64,000 nucleotides of DNA, taken from NCBI GenBank assembly GCA_905178155.1, contig CAJINV010000003.1:1669557-1733556 (forward strand). Reading direction: 5' to 3'. The position numbers and the translations under genes are program-made. The notes beneath the pieces were generated by a model. It did no database searches and was not told where the DNA came from. It worked only from the letters and a program-made list of their open reading frames with translations. The stretch is from Amoebophrya sp. A120 (Eukaryota; Sar; Dinophyceae; Syndiniales; Amoebophryaceae). Position 1 is the first letter of the stretch, and each line of letters starts with the position of its first letter. Of the stretch, positions 21,150 to 33,300 are shown piece after piece.

Positions 21150-23250
21150 AGGGCCGAGCGCGAGCGCAGTAGCCAGCACGCTGACGAAGCGAAGCGGCCG
21201 CAGAAATGGCCGGCACCGAGCGGGACAGACACCGACCGACGTGGCACGTTGCGGCCGGGCCAACAGAAATCACAGCGCGCCCTCCGTCCCCTCCAGCCCT
21301 CGCCGCTCACCTGGCGAGGCAGGCGGGCGGCCTGCCGACGCGTGGCGTTCGGATGGCGTCCGGAAAGAATGCGCGAAACACGGCGGGCACTCGCTCCCCC
21401 CCCTTCATAGCAAAAGAACAAGCCCGCTGCCCGGTCTCCCCCGGGCGCCGCCCACTGCCTGGAACACAGCACCCGGCGGAAGCAGACAGGGGCCCGGGGG
21501 GCGCAGCCGGGGTAATTTCCGCCAATCCAGCGGGCGCGCGCGCGTCTGAATTGGCAGGCCAGACACAGGCGAGGCGGGCGCCCCACAACGTAGCAGCCGC
21601 GCCGCAACCTGGCGCGCACGCTGCGCGGGCCCCACAAAGTTTTGCGGCGTAGGAACTCCGTGCAGCCGCTGCGCGACCTTTTCCACAGGGAGAGGCGGGA
21701 GCATTGGTGGTTCGACTTCTTGAGTTTTTGCTGTAAGTTGAAAAACTTGGGCGCCACCCGGGGGCCCTCCTGGGTCTTGTTGACCTGGTGGAAGTCGCCC
21801 GGCACCAGGGCCGGCCCCTTTGAATCGGCGGCCGGCCGGGCCCCCTTCCTCTCCCGATAGGCCGGGCGGGCGGCAGAGTGAGGAAGGCCCCGGAAGAAGG
21901 AAACAAGGGCGGCCACAAAGTAAGCGGCACGCGGGCCCGCGGGCTGTCTAGATAGCGGGCCGCTACGGAGCGCGCTTGCTGCGATAAATGTCGCGAATTG
22001 CGCCACCCCGCGAGCTGTGCTGCGCTTCTGCAGGGGGAAACCGTCGCCCGGTCGGGTTCCGTTCCCGGCTTCCGCTTTGTCGGGTGAGACAAATTGCGGG
22101 CCGGGTAGTTGTTCACGCCCCGGCCGCGGAAGGATCCCCGGGGCCCTCGCCTTCGTTCGATCGCCCGAAGCCTCCCGGCCCAAAGCGCCCGCAGGGCCCG
22201 CGCGCTACGGACAGAGGTGGGCAAACTAACAGGCCCAACGCCAGGGGCCCAACATCTGCAAAGCGCCCGCTGTATCAGCTTGCGCTTCCGCAGTGCGGCG
22301 CGCCTGGGACGAGGCGACATGCTCCAGGTTCTGGCCCATGTGAACCTGGGCGCACTCGCTTGCCTGCGTGCGAGGGCTCTGAGCGGCCAACGCGCATCCT
22401 CGCTCCTTCACCCCCATGACACAGGCGGGGAAGGGGGGCGGACAAGTTTGGGCGCACCCTTCGGGGCCGCTATGCCCCTGCGCCCTGTTACCCTCCGAAG
22501 CAAGCCGGGAGATCTTCGCCCGCAGGTCTTTGCTTCGCCTTCTTAAATCGGCACAACACTCGGCAGCTGCTGGCAGTTGCTCCCGGGAACTTCCACAGCC
22601 GCGCCAATAAAGAACACCCCCACCGGAGTCCAAATCTCCACAGCCTGGCGCGCGTACTCCCGAACGATGAACCCGGGCCGGCGGCAGGGCGACTTCACGG
22701 CACGCCCCACAACGGTAACAAACTGCAGGCCGGCGCAATAACCGCCGGAAACTTCGCCCACTGGGGCTCGCTGCGCTGCCTGCCTGTTCCCTGTACGGCC
22801 TCGCGCTCGGCCGCCGGCAGAAGAAACCCGGGCGGCCCCAAAAACGCACGGGGCCCAAACGCGTGCGGCGCACCCGGGAAAGGGATGCCCACATTGACGG
22901 GGATCGCCCACGGCCAAATTAGCGGGCACCTGCCCCGGGTGTCCAATCATGTACGTGCCGGCGTCGCGGATCTGCACAGCGGTGCACACCGGGGCCATCG
23001 TCTACGACTGCCAGCCCGACGACCGACCCCGCGGCGCGGCGGCGCCGCTTGGCCGGGCTTGCTGCGCCGGCCTTGTGACAAAGTTGCGCGCGGCCCTCGT
23101 CCAACCCGGGCGGCTGGGCCCAATCCACCAACGGCACCGGGGTGCCTTTCTTGTCAGGAAAAGGAGCAATGATCCGTCAACAGCTGGACCGCCGTTGCTT
23201 TTTAGAGGAGCAGCACGTGGTCACGCCGAACGACGCCGGGGAACACAAAT
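21150..23250. other. GC-rich island without a recognisable gene
   Basis: Very high G+C with frequent CGCG and GGCCC strings. Long ORFs exist on both strands (for example minus 21113-22183, 21307-22320 and 22543-22998) but overlap in several frames, as expected when stops are rare. The most protein-like is minus 22543-22998 (contains GFIVREYARQAVEIWTPVGV), which I cannot assign. It could be a degraded mobile element, an unrecognised gene or non-coding DNA. Confidence 0.5.
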
Positions 23251-23977
23251 CACTTGCACACACACGGCCTAGCCGTGAGTGAGTACATGAACATGCCTCG
23301 TGGAGAAGTCTAGTAGAAGAGCTACCAGGCACTCCTTCCAGTTCAGGGTCGCATTTGCGGCGGAATGCCTTCTCTTGGTTACAGTTTTGAAGTCGTCCGT
23401 TTCTTGCAAAGCGATGCAGGAGAGGGCACAAATAAAACCAGAATCAACGAAGGCGCATCGGGTCCGCACTACTCACACTTACTAACAAGATATACTCGAG
23501 AATGTAGAAGTTAGCTATCATACATGTTAAGCGCCGCATCTGCGTAGCACGAGACATCATGATTGACGCAATGAAATAGAAACTCGTTTAGGTAAACAAT
23601 CCCAAAAAGAAAAATCGAAACACGTGAGTAAAAATTTGTAGAAGTCCGCCTGCAACTGGGTACTTAGTCAGTTTATCCACTAGTTCGTCGTGCTCCTAGC
23701 GGGACTTGGAGATAATTTTCTGATCGAAACATATCAAAGTGTAAACGTTCGAAATAAGTAGTTAATGCGAAACGCAAATAATCGTAATCAGTATCGAACT
23801 TCAATCCGTCAGGGCCATGAATTTTAAAAAAATTGCAAAGATCATAGATGATAAGCCTAAGCCTCCTCTTCAACCCGCATCTCCAGAAGGTCCAACGCCG
23901 CCCCAGCCGCGCCATAACGCGTGCATGCACGTTAAGGAAAAGGTTGCGCTACGCCTCAGTTTTCGGCTTCTCGTCGC
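23251..23977. other. Intergenic, nothing recognised
   Basis: AT-richer DNA between the GC island and the stop codon of the kinase gene. Short ORFs only. Confidence 0.5.
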
Positions 23978-26900
23978 TCAGCTGCCAGCGGCTTCGCGTT
24001 CCGCAATTTTGCGTAGAAAGTCTAGTCCTGGCCGGTTCTTCGGAGGTGGATCGGGAGCGGTTACGGTTTGCATGCCGGGCTCGTCGTCAGCGCTACGAGG
24101 GAGAAATGACCCTTGAATCGCCTGTGACTGTCCACCTTGTATTCGCCGCTGGAGATATCGGTCGAAGTGTGCTTGACATTCGAGTGACTGTGTCCTCTGG
24201 TTACTCGGTGGATCAATGGTACAATTGCTTTCATCATCACTTGGCTTGGGGGTCCCCACGACAAGACCCACTTCGTTCTTCTTATCCTCGTCGTCGGAGG
24301 CTGGTGCGTCGCGGGGGAAGTTTCTTTTGGATCGCTTAATCAGCTGAAGATGATCGGCCTCGCAGAACACGAGAGGCACCACGCCGTCACCGACCCCAGA
24401 AATGACCCCCGGATGATAGAAAACTGCACTCGTGTTCTTGCTCTCGTCCATTTTTACATCGTCCACAGCACCTGCTGCTGTCGTTTTTTGGCGCCGAGCA
24501 GTACTAGGGTCTTGGCTACGTGTCGGATCAGCACAGTGTAGTTGACGTCCGTGAGCATTTGTCGTACTGCTGGAGGAGCCAGCACTTCTCGCGTCGAGCG
24601 GGTGGAGATCTTTCATCGAAGCGAAGTGCGCTGTTGTCCTCAGTGCGTCTACTTGCTGACTTCGCGGGTTGCTCCTTTTGATGCGCGTGGAAGCAGCAAA
24701 CGAGGGCTCGTCTCCAGGAGGCTCGTCCTCGAAAGGAGCTGGGCGTGCTGAGTCATGAGCTGAGCTGTAGAAATCACCCATCGGTTGCGCCGCTTCGCGG
24801 AACTTCTGGTCGGCATTGTTCAATGACGGATCCAGATCGAGATTTCCTGCTGGTACTTTGCTTCTTTGTCTACTAGCCGCACCAGCATCTGCTGCTGCTC
24901 CTGAAGTAGAGTTGGAGCCGGGTACTTCTTGCGTTATCCCGTCACGACCTAAGGATGTTGCTGTACATTGTTTGGATGCTCCGACGGGGTCGACGTCGTC
25001 GTCCGCCACGCCGAAGTTCTGAAGCATACTCGCGAAAACCCCGCTCTGCACCATGTGGCTCAGGCTCAAGTCAAACCGCGCAAAACTGTTCCACACGTTG
25101 GTTTTCGAACCACGTATCGAAGATAGGAACGAAATTTCTCGTTCATCGTGCTGCGGAGTAGCTCCGATTTCCTGGTGGACTCCTGAGGCTGAGGCATTGA
25201 CAGGTCCAGCACTTCCAAGGTTATGTTGTGGTCGGCCAGAATTATGTACGTGTTCCAGCAGGGGGCTGCGGAAGTGAAAGTCCCGCACTACGAGAACCAA
25301 TGTTGCGAGTTCGTTCAAGACCCGACAGACCGACTCTCCGTAGCCGTGTGCGAGCTCAGTGCGCAGCAAATCGGGCGAAGGGCACACTTTCTCGATGGAA
25401 ATTCGAAGCATGTTCTGAATTTCATGCTCCAGCGCGGATTCTGGTGATCCTTCTTGTCCCGCGAAAGTGTCGCGGCCGCGAAGGGTCTCCACTTGTTCCT
25501 CTCCTTCTCGTACAGCTGGCGCGGACAGGTGCAGCACTTTCGTGACCAGACGGCGTAAAAAGTCCGCGACGGCCTGGTCGAGGCTTGTAGAGGGCCAGGA
25601 TGCGGTGCTGCTTCGTGAGCTGCTAGTTCTCGAGCGCAGCTCCTGTAGCTCGTGCGCAAGACTTTCTACAACAGCGCTGCTGCTTCTCGCCGTCGAGTGA
25701 CTGGAAAGAAGCTGGCGCAGCAACCACAGCAGGAGGTCCGCGGTAGCAAAAAACTGAGAGTACCGCCCCAGAACGAACTGGAAAGAGCTGCCGCGTTGAT
25801 GGGAGAGGACACCGCTCCGGTTGGTCCTCGCCGTCGCCCGAGGGAGGCCGTGAGCTGAAGAAGCGGCGGTGGACTTTCGCATGGCTGAGTGCTCGCTTGT
25901 CAACATCATGCACGACTCCCCAAGTTCAATGGTCCCTTCTTCGTCCTCACCGTCCAGCAAGTTTGAGGACAGAGCCAGCGACTCTTTCACGTTGAAAACA
26001 CTCGCCGCGCAGCTGGAAAGCTCGAGATCATCGTCGAGATCATTCATTGCAAGACCATGACCACCGTCGGATGAAGAAACAGGAACAGTCGAAGGTGAAC
26101 CAGTATCATCCATCAAGAAGAGATAGTGCAAAAAGTGCGGCTGCCGAGCTCTACTCGCTTTTGCTGTCGATTGTCTGGATGCGAATACACTATCGACCGG
26201 CGAGGATCTTGATCCATCACAACTTCCGATGTAGCCCAGAAGCTTCAGCTTTTCGCCCAACTCCTCCGCAACGCAAAGCGGGGCGGGGAGCAGCGGATCT
26301 CGTGAAACCCCCGAAGTCGGTTCGACATTCCGCGTCATGAGACTAGTTTTCAGATCTGTCGTAGCGGCCTGCTGGAGAAGCGAACATAAATTCATACGTG
26401 AGGACGAGCCGTGAGTGGCTACTGGAACTGCGTCCTCAGGAGTTTCGCATGGAAACGGTGGGAGTCGACGCTGTGTGGACGTGGACGAAGATGAGGATGC
26501 TTCCACTGTTTTGCCCTTTCGAGGCTCTCCATCGGCAGTTACGTTGTGGGAACCATTTGAGGTTTCGTCATCGTCGCCTTCGGAAGGGAAAGTGTTCGGT
26601 TGCGCGTGTTCTGTTGATGCTGTGCCATCTCTGTTTGATGACGAAGATGAAGACAGGGGATGCAGCTGTTTCGGTTGCCCGTCTTGCTCTTGGTCTTCCC
26701 GTGTTGGGCCGAGATGAAGATCTCTGAAAAGGGAATCCAGATTGCGATCCGCATCCGCCAGACAAACTGACGAAGCAGTAGCGTCACAAGAAGATATCGG
26801 TGGCCGGAGATGATCTCTTACCCCGTGCGGGCCACAACTTTCTTGCAATTGTGAGTTACTCCTGGGTCCTACAGGAACCGGCACAGAGGGGGCAGCAGGG

Positions 26901-29490
26901 ACGTGATGGAACAGCAGTTGCTGCTGTTCCGAGGCCAAGGACGGTTCATCTTGTTCCCGCTCAACAGTATCATCCTGTTGCGAAAAATGCTGCGGACTCG
27001 CAGCTCCCTCAATCATCACGTCGTCGTCTGGCGTTACAGCGGCCCAGGCGTTCTGTCTCCTGCTTTCCGCGTTGTGCGTGTGTAAAAAATCCAGATTGTC
27101 CCGCAGGGGCCCACCTCTCCTAGTGGTGGCACTCACAGACGGCCGGCGCAGGCAGAACTGATCGCGAATGAAAGATCCGCTTTTGCTCAACTCGGAAGAC
27201 GCTCCGGAACAACTGCGCGGCCTGCTCTGATGCTTTTCCCGACTCTTTCTCCGGCGGGTCGCACAAGACGACGACGAGGAGGAGCTGGTGCCTCCTCCAG
27301 CAGGCTCACCGGGACCACTGATCACACTACACGAACCGTGGCTACTGCGCTTTTTGTCCACGATCCTACTTCGGGTCACTGTACTAGATCGCGGCGAGGT
27401 AGGAAGTTTCTCGAGCACGACGAGATTGCCCCGGTTGCTGGAGGCGCTGGAGCAAAAGGACCCCGTTCTGCTGCGGGTGTCAGAAGTGTCCTCGATTGCC
27501 ATCGGCTGCGGCCGATGTTCTCGCAATGAACCCGTTGTGGTGCCAAAACCCGTGTCCTTTTCCATGTGATGATCGTGATCGACACCTCCCTGTTTTTTCG
27601 CTGCTGTTGTGTCGAGCAGCTCCTCTGCAGTCTTGCCGAACGCAGATGCTTCCTTGACTTGTTGAACTTGCTCCACACGCATGTCGACGTCTCCCCTGGT
27701 CGTGGTAGCACTACTACTAGCAGTGTCACGGAAACCAGCCGGTCGAGATTGCTCGTTGTCTCGGTCGCTGTTTCGCTCGAGCGGCGCCGTTTTGGTTTCT
27801 GCGGTAGAACTACAAGTGTTAGCACTTCTACACGCGGTCGACGGATCCTGGACGTTAGCGTGAAACCTCGTTACAGGCACAGGGTCATGTTCTACTTTTG
27901 CTATTCCTGCAAGCGCAGCCTTTGATAGCAGCACGGGCTTCAAGTCGTAGGCCTTCCGTAGCGATGCGAATTCGCGCAAGGCGTCCGCTTGCTCTTCTTG
28001 GCCCAAAATCCCGTCAGTTACGCAATGGCGCGCTTGTACTGCGCTAGGCCGTCGCGTGGGCTGGACTTGAAGCATGTCCGTCACCAGCGCGGCAAACGCA
28101 GGATGAAAGTCCACGCGCACAGTGGCCGCGTGGTGCTTCAGCTTTTGGTACTCGCCCCGTTGAATGCGCTGGAAAAGCTCGTACAGCGACGCGTTTCCGT
28201 TTCCGCCGCTTTTTTTGTAGCTTTGCAAAGCAGGTGGTCCTCCACCAGTAACCAACTGGGCACCAACATCCTCGCCAACTACCGAGGTTGTCGTGGTTAA
28301 TGTGCGAAAAGGTTGCTTCAAGGTGAGTAGCTCATACAGAACGCATCCCAGGCTCCAAACGTCACAGCCGCTGTTGTAACCTTTGTTGGCTAGGACCTCG
28401 GGGGCCATGTAGAGTGGCGTTCCTACTTTCGAAAAGAGTTGCATTTGGTCGCAACCGTCCTCCTCGTCAAACAGAAGTTCATCTGTGGTGTTCCGCGTGC
28501 TGTCAGTCGCCCTAAGATTTGCGGTCGCGGGTCGTACCTCGATTTTCCGCGCGAGGCCGAAGTCCGCCAGTTTGCAGACACCCTGCGCATCCAGAAGAAC
28601 GTTCGCGGGCTTGAGATCTCGATGGAGAACCCCGGCTGCGTGGACGGCGTTCAGCGCACTGGCCAGCTGAACCGCGTACTGCCAAATCTGCGGCTCGGCA
28701 AAGAAGTAGTCTTTGTTCACGCAGCGACGGATCCACCTGACAATGTTTATTTTGTTCGAAGCAGACACTAAAAGGAAATACTTATGAGGCGAGAGAGACA
28801 AGTAAGTAAGTACTCACAGATGGACATGCACGCAGGATCTTTGGGGAACTTCTTCTACTACCCGCAGGTGGAAAAAACAAAAATAGCAGTCTCCTGCTAC
28901 GTTCTCTGAGAACGGTTAACAGCATATAATCTTAATCCACACCTCTTCAAATCTCCCAACGCGCAATGTTCCAGTAGGAGGTCCAGAAATCCTTGCGCAG
29001 AGAAGTAGCTCGAATACATCTGGAGGACATTTGGGTGTGCCTCCATATGGTCCAGAATGTCGACCTCGGACTGGCGGCCGTTCCGAATTCGTTTCAACGC
29101 CGCGTGGGAGCTGGAATCTTCCAGGTTCTTCACGAAGTACACGACGGAAAATTTGCCCCGGCCAAGCACGTTGGCGACCTTGTAGCCATACAACCGGTCT
29201 CCTTTCTCCAGGTCTCCCAGTTGCCTGTTCGCTGCTTGATGATGTTGTGCAGTCACAACTCGAGATCGAGGTGGTGGTGGCTGCCTGGGCGCGCTTGATG
29301 ATGCAGTTGCTGGATGCTGCAGAGGTTGATGGTGCTGGTGCACCAACCGTTGTGCAACATCTTCTCCTTTGCCGAATTCGAGTGCCTGGAAATCGTATGC
29401 GTGCGCCGATGTCGTGCTCGATGCGCTCTTCTTGGGCGATAGCGCCAATCTGGCTCCTGCAGAGACGCCAATACTCGCCGTACTTGGCAT
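23978..29490 (-). CDS. NEK-like Ser/Thr protein kinase with about 1400-residue tail
   Basis: Two exons (29490-28943, 28736-23978) are joined by a normal AG|GTGTGG ... CAG|GTGG intron inside the kinase domain, giving 1768 aa. Kinase motifs in order are GRGKFSVVYFV (Gly loop), ALKRI (ATP lysine), HRDLKPANVLLD (catalytic loop), LADFGLA (Mg binding), VGTPLYMAPEVL (activation segment end) and GCDVWSLGCVLYELLTLKQP. The domain covers roughly residues 100-390. Its order and the sequence around the catalytic loop fit the NEK family, whose members act at centrosomes, cilia and mitosis. The tail is Ser-rich and low in complexity, with no further domain recognised. A 35-residue insertion between DFGLA and the activation segment (DELLFDEEDGCD) is unusual. 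All catalytic residues appear present. Confidence 0.85.
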
Positions 29491-30345
29491 GCTAGCACAC
29501 TGGGACGATTACTTACCCCCAACGTGTGTCTCGGGGCCGGCAGAGTTTCAGCAAGTAGCCAAGGTGTGATCGATATCATATACAACACGGCAGCTACATA
29601 GAAGTTCAGAAGTTTGTATGGAACTCGCCGGCGCTTCTGACTTCGGTACACAATTGTACCCAGTGGCACATAGCGCGGTATGCGAATGCGGTACCAACTC
29701 CAACAGCTGTTTCGTTACACTTACAACAACGAACAATTTCTTCTTCTACACAAACGCATTGATGTATTTCTATTTCATCCTTTGGCAACAGAACTAACAC
29801 TAAGTGAGTGGATTTTTTCGGAAGACGCGGAAAGGTGAACACGAAGCATTTCGCCGAACGGAAAAGGTGTTGAAGGTTGATCCTTCTTCTTGCCTCTATT
29901 TTTTTTTCGCCTTTGTCAGCCTGGCGTTTCAGCAACGGTCTTTCTTTTCAACATAAAACCTGCGCTGACCACAGCAGATAGATCCAACCTATTCAGCAAC
30001 TAGGAGCCGTAGCCAGGCGGAGCAAAACTGCGTGTCACCTACACGAGTGACTGTGATCATAAATTCAAACACAAACACATCTACAGCTCGCTTGTCTGAC
30101 TTAGGAATCTTCAGGATCACTGACTACATTCAAGATTTCTTCTTTTAGCATCGCATTCGCATGCTGAAATCAAAAAGTTCCGCTAGACAATTTCATTGAC
30201 CGTTTTTCATGTAAAATCATGAACTTTTACCTTGAAAAATCCTTTGACTTTCTTTCAATCACAGCTGCGCTGAGGGACGATATTCCGCGACATCAAGCTC
30301 ATCCTGTTCGTTCTGGTGTCGATGGAACAACAACAAGTGTTGCTG
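29491..30345. other. Intergenic, nothing recognised
   Basis: 855 bp between the kinase start and the stop of the coiled-coil gene. A minus ORF at 29606-29935 has a basic start (MLKRQADKGEKKIEARRRIN) but no recognisable similarity and no consistent gene model. Confidence 0.45.
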
Positions 30346-33300
30346 CTATCTGGCTGCGACTGGTGTTTCATCGGGTCCCATCGGAAACCCGCTTTGGCTC
30401 ATCACCGAGTCGATGTCCTGCCCGTCCAGAATTCGGTTTAGCCGGGCGGTGCGGCCTCCTTCGAGCGTCCGCGGTTTGAACGTGTATTCTTGCAACCTGA
30501 TAATTCAATTTCAACCACGTAGAGCGCTTGTTCCTTCAGCGAGCCTACAAGGAGGCGGAAGGCAAGGACGCGCTTCGATTTAAGTAGGTAGCTAGAGGCT
30601 AGTTGTACAGCTGTATTGTTACCAAACAGAAGTAGACCAACGAAAAAACAAAAAGTTATTGAAGAAAGTACCCATACCTCTTTTCTGCCTCCTGTTCGGC
30701 ACGAAGCATTCGCCTACCGTCTCGTGTTTCCGACAGGTGAAATGGTCTCGGGACCGTAACGCCGCCGCAGCGCTTTTCCAGGAGACCTGATACATCAAAA
30801 GCAAAAAGCTAAAAAATGAATTCGAAAGCATGTCCACGTCCTGACTTCAAAGGCCCATGAAGAATCAAGGACGTTTCTTGCGCGATTTTTCCTTTAATAG
30901 GTTCGAAGGTACGTCGATGACAAAAGTAGACGGCAGGGTCTAATCTTGTGTGAATAGTTCTTACCCTTGGTTTTTGCTCCCCAGGCGAGCTCTTGTGCAG
31001 CTTTTTCTTCTTCGGCTTTCTTCCGCGCGGCTTCTTTCTGTTCGAGAAACCTGCGTTCATTTGGCCATCTAGGTCGACGTCGGCTTGTGTGCAATCGCGA
31101 TTTCTTGTTCTTGCGGCGGTAAGCAAAAGCTGCAAGACCACAATTCTACTGCCACAGAGAAGAATCCTATCATGAGTAATGAATTCATGCTGTACAGTCA
31201 GAAGTGTAGGAAAAGCAAAAAAATACCTGCTGAGGCCGTTAACGATGATGGGTCCTTGCGGTTTTGGCGGTCGGGTGCCCCGTTTGGGTTTGAAAGTGCA
31301 GTTCTTTTTTTCGCTCTCCTCCAGCAGCTTTTTCTTCTTCTCGATCTCGATTTCCCGTCTCCGCTGCGTTTCGGCGATGTTTTGCAGCAAGTTTTCCTTC
31401 TTCCGCTGGTCGTAGAGGGACTCTGCTTTGGTTCGGTACTTGGGCCTCACCTCCGGGCGAAAGGTGTAGTTCTTCTTGAAGTCGTCTTCTTTTTCCTGTA
31501 ATTGCTGCACGAAAACCTCCTGCCGCCGGTTGTTCTCCTTGTACAGCCGTTCGTGGACGGGAATCATATTCCCCTCCGCGTCAAACCCCTTTTGCACGTA
31601 AGCCGGAGGAGCTGGATGTACCTCCAATAAGGATGCATCCTCTCGCTCGACTCCCGAGGCCGTCGACTTGTCGAGGCCGTCTACTTCGCCAACCGACACC
31701 GACCGCGCTTTATTATTGCCTCGCGGGGAAAATGCCGTCATGGACTTGTTTTCTCCGCCAACTTGACTTTTGTTCATCACCAGCTTGGAGCTGACCGGAT
31801 TGATCTTGGGCTGAAACGTGTAGTCCTTCAGGTGTTCCTGCGCTATCATCTGCTGTTATCACAGGAAAAAGCGTTAACGTTAACGGAATTTGTGACGCAG
31901 GAACGCATCAGAAAAGCAAAAGGTACCTAAATTTGTATTGCATAGCATGTATTCTAGGCAAAATCTGCCATGCATAGCTGCAATCTGTGAAAACCGTTAA
32001 CGTTAACACTTCTTTGTTTGATAGCTGTCGCTGCTCCCGCTCCTTTTGCTCCGCGGTGGACATGCGATCCTGCCACGCACCTTCCGCGTTCAGTCGCTTC
32101 ACGTTCGTGCGCGCCAGCGCCTCGCTCACCTTACTGATGGTCGGCTGGAACCTGAAAAGTGAGAGTCAAGTCGTGTAAGCAGGCACATAGTGTGGCAGAA
32201 TTGTACTTTTTATTTCCACGAAACACGGCACCCGAACACCCAGAAAAGCAGCAATACGTCGAGAAGACATCGGAGCACGGAAGTATCGTTACTTACCTAG
32301 CCTAAACAAAACCAAAAGTCGCTTTATTTTGTAAGTACTTCATGTCTGCTTCTTGAATTTTTCGTCTCAATTCCCTTCGCTGCGTGCGAGCGTCTTCAAA
32401 GGTTTGCTGACGCACGAGAAAATCGGAGCAGGGGCCCTGGAAAAAGACGCTTTGCTCAACGATGGCATCTATCAAAAGTAAAAATGTCTGGGTCTGGGAA
32501 CTTGTGATGCTGGGTGGCGTCTCATGATGAGGCTACAAATGCTGGCTCAGCATGACAAGTTTCTGAGCTCCTAGGTGTGGCCTAATCTGCATGACAAACT
32601 GCGCTTCTGCATTACAGAAAAGCGGAGCTCTTGGGTGACATGCATGACAGATTTAAGAGTCATGCCAGACAAGCATGACAAACATGAATTCTTCCAGACC
32701 CAGACATTTTTACAGTTGATAGCATCGGTTTTCGGCGCAGACAGTTTTGCGGTGGCCGCGTCCATGACCATTTGCCCGGCGCCGTCCTGCTGCTCGAGCT
32801 GCTTTTTCAACTTTCCCACGTGATACAGCCGGTCAGCGGCGTTCTGCACGAACAGCGCCGCCTCGCCGTCGACGTCTTGCCCGCTCTCTATGGCGTTCTC
32901 AGGTGTTACATTCTCGACTGTTACATGACTTTGTCCATGCAGAACTACCATCAAGAGGATCCACACGAGAAAGCGTCTTCGCATGACAAATTTGCGAAGG
33001 GCTAAACAGCACATAAATCTGTGCAGAACTTGTAATGCTAGAGGTGCAACCTCCCCCATTTCACTTTTGCAATTCTTGCATCGCAAATTCATGTATACAG
33101 TTTAGAATGTAACAGTTGAGAACGCCATACTCGCGACGAGGCGCTGCGCCTCCTCGCGCTTCTTCTGGATCATGCGTTCCGAAGCGGCGGAGAGCTTGGG
33201 GCGAAAAGTGGCGTTCTCCCGTCGCTCCACCTCCATCTGCGTCTGCAGCAGGTGCTCGGCCTTTTTGCGCTGTTCCTCGTCGACGCGCTCGCGCAAGGGT

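Noticed and set aside
21113-22320. Minus-strand ORFs of 356 and 337 aa
   Set aside because: They overlap in different frames within a GC-rich island where stops are rare; no motif or gene structure supports either.
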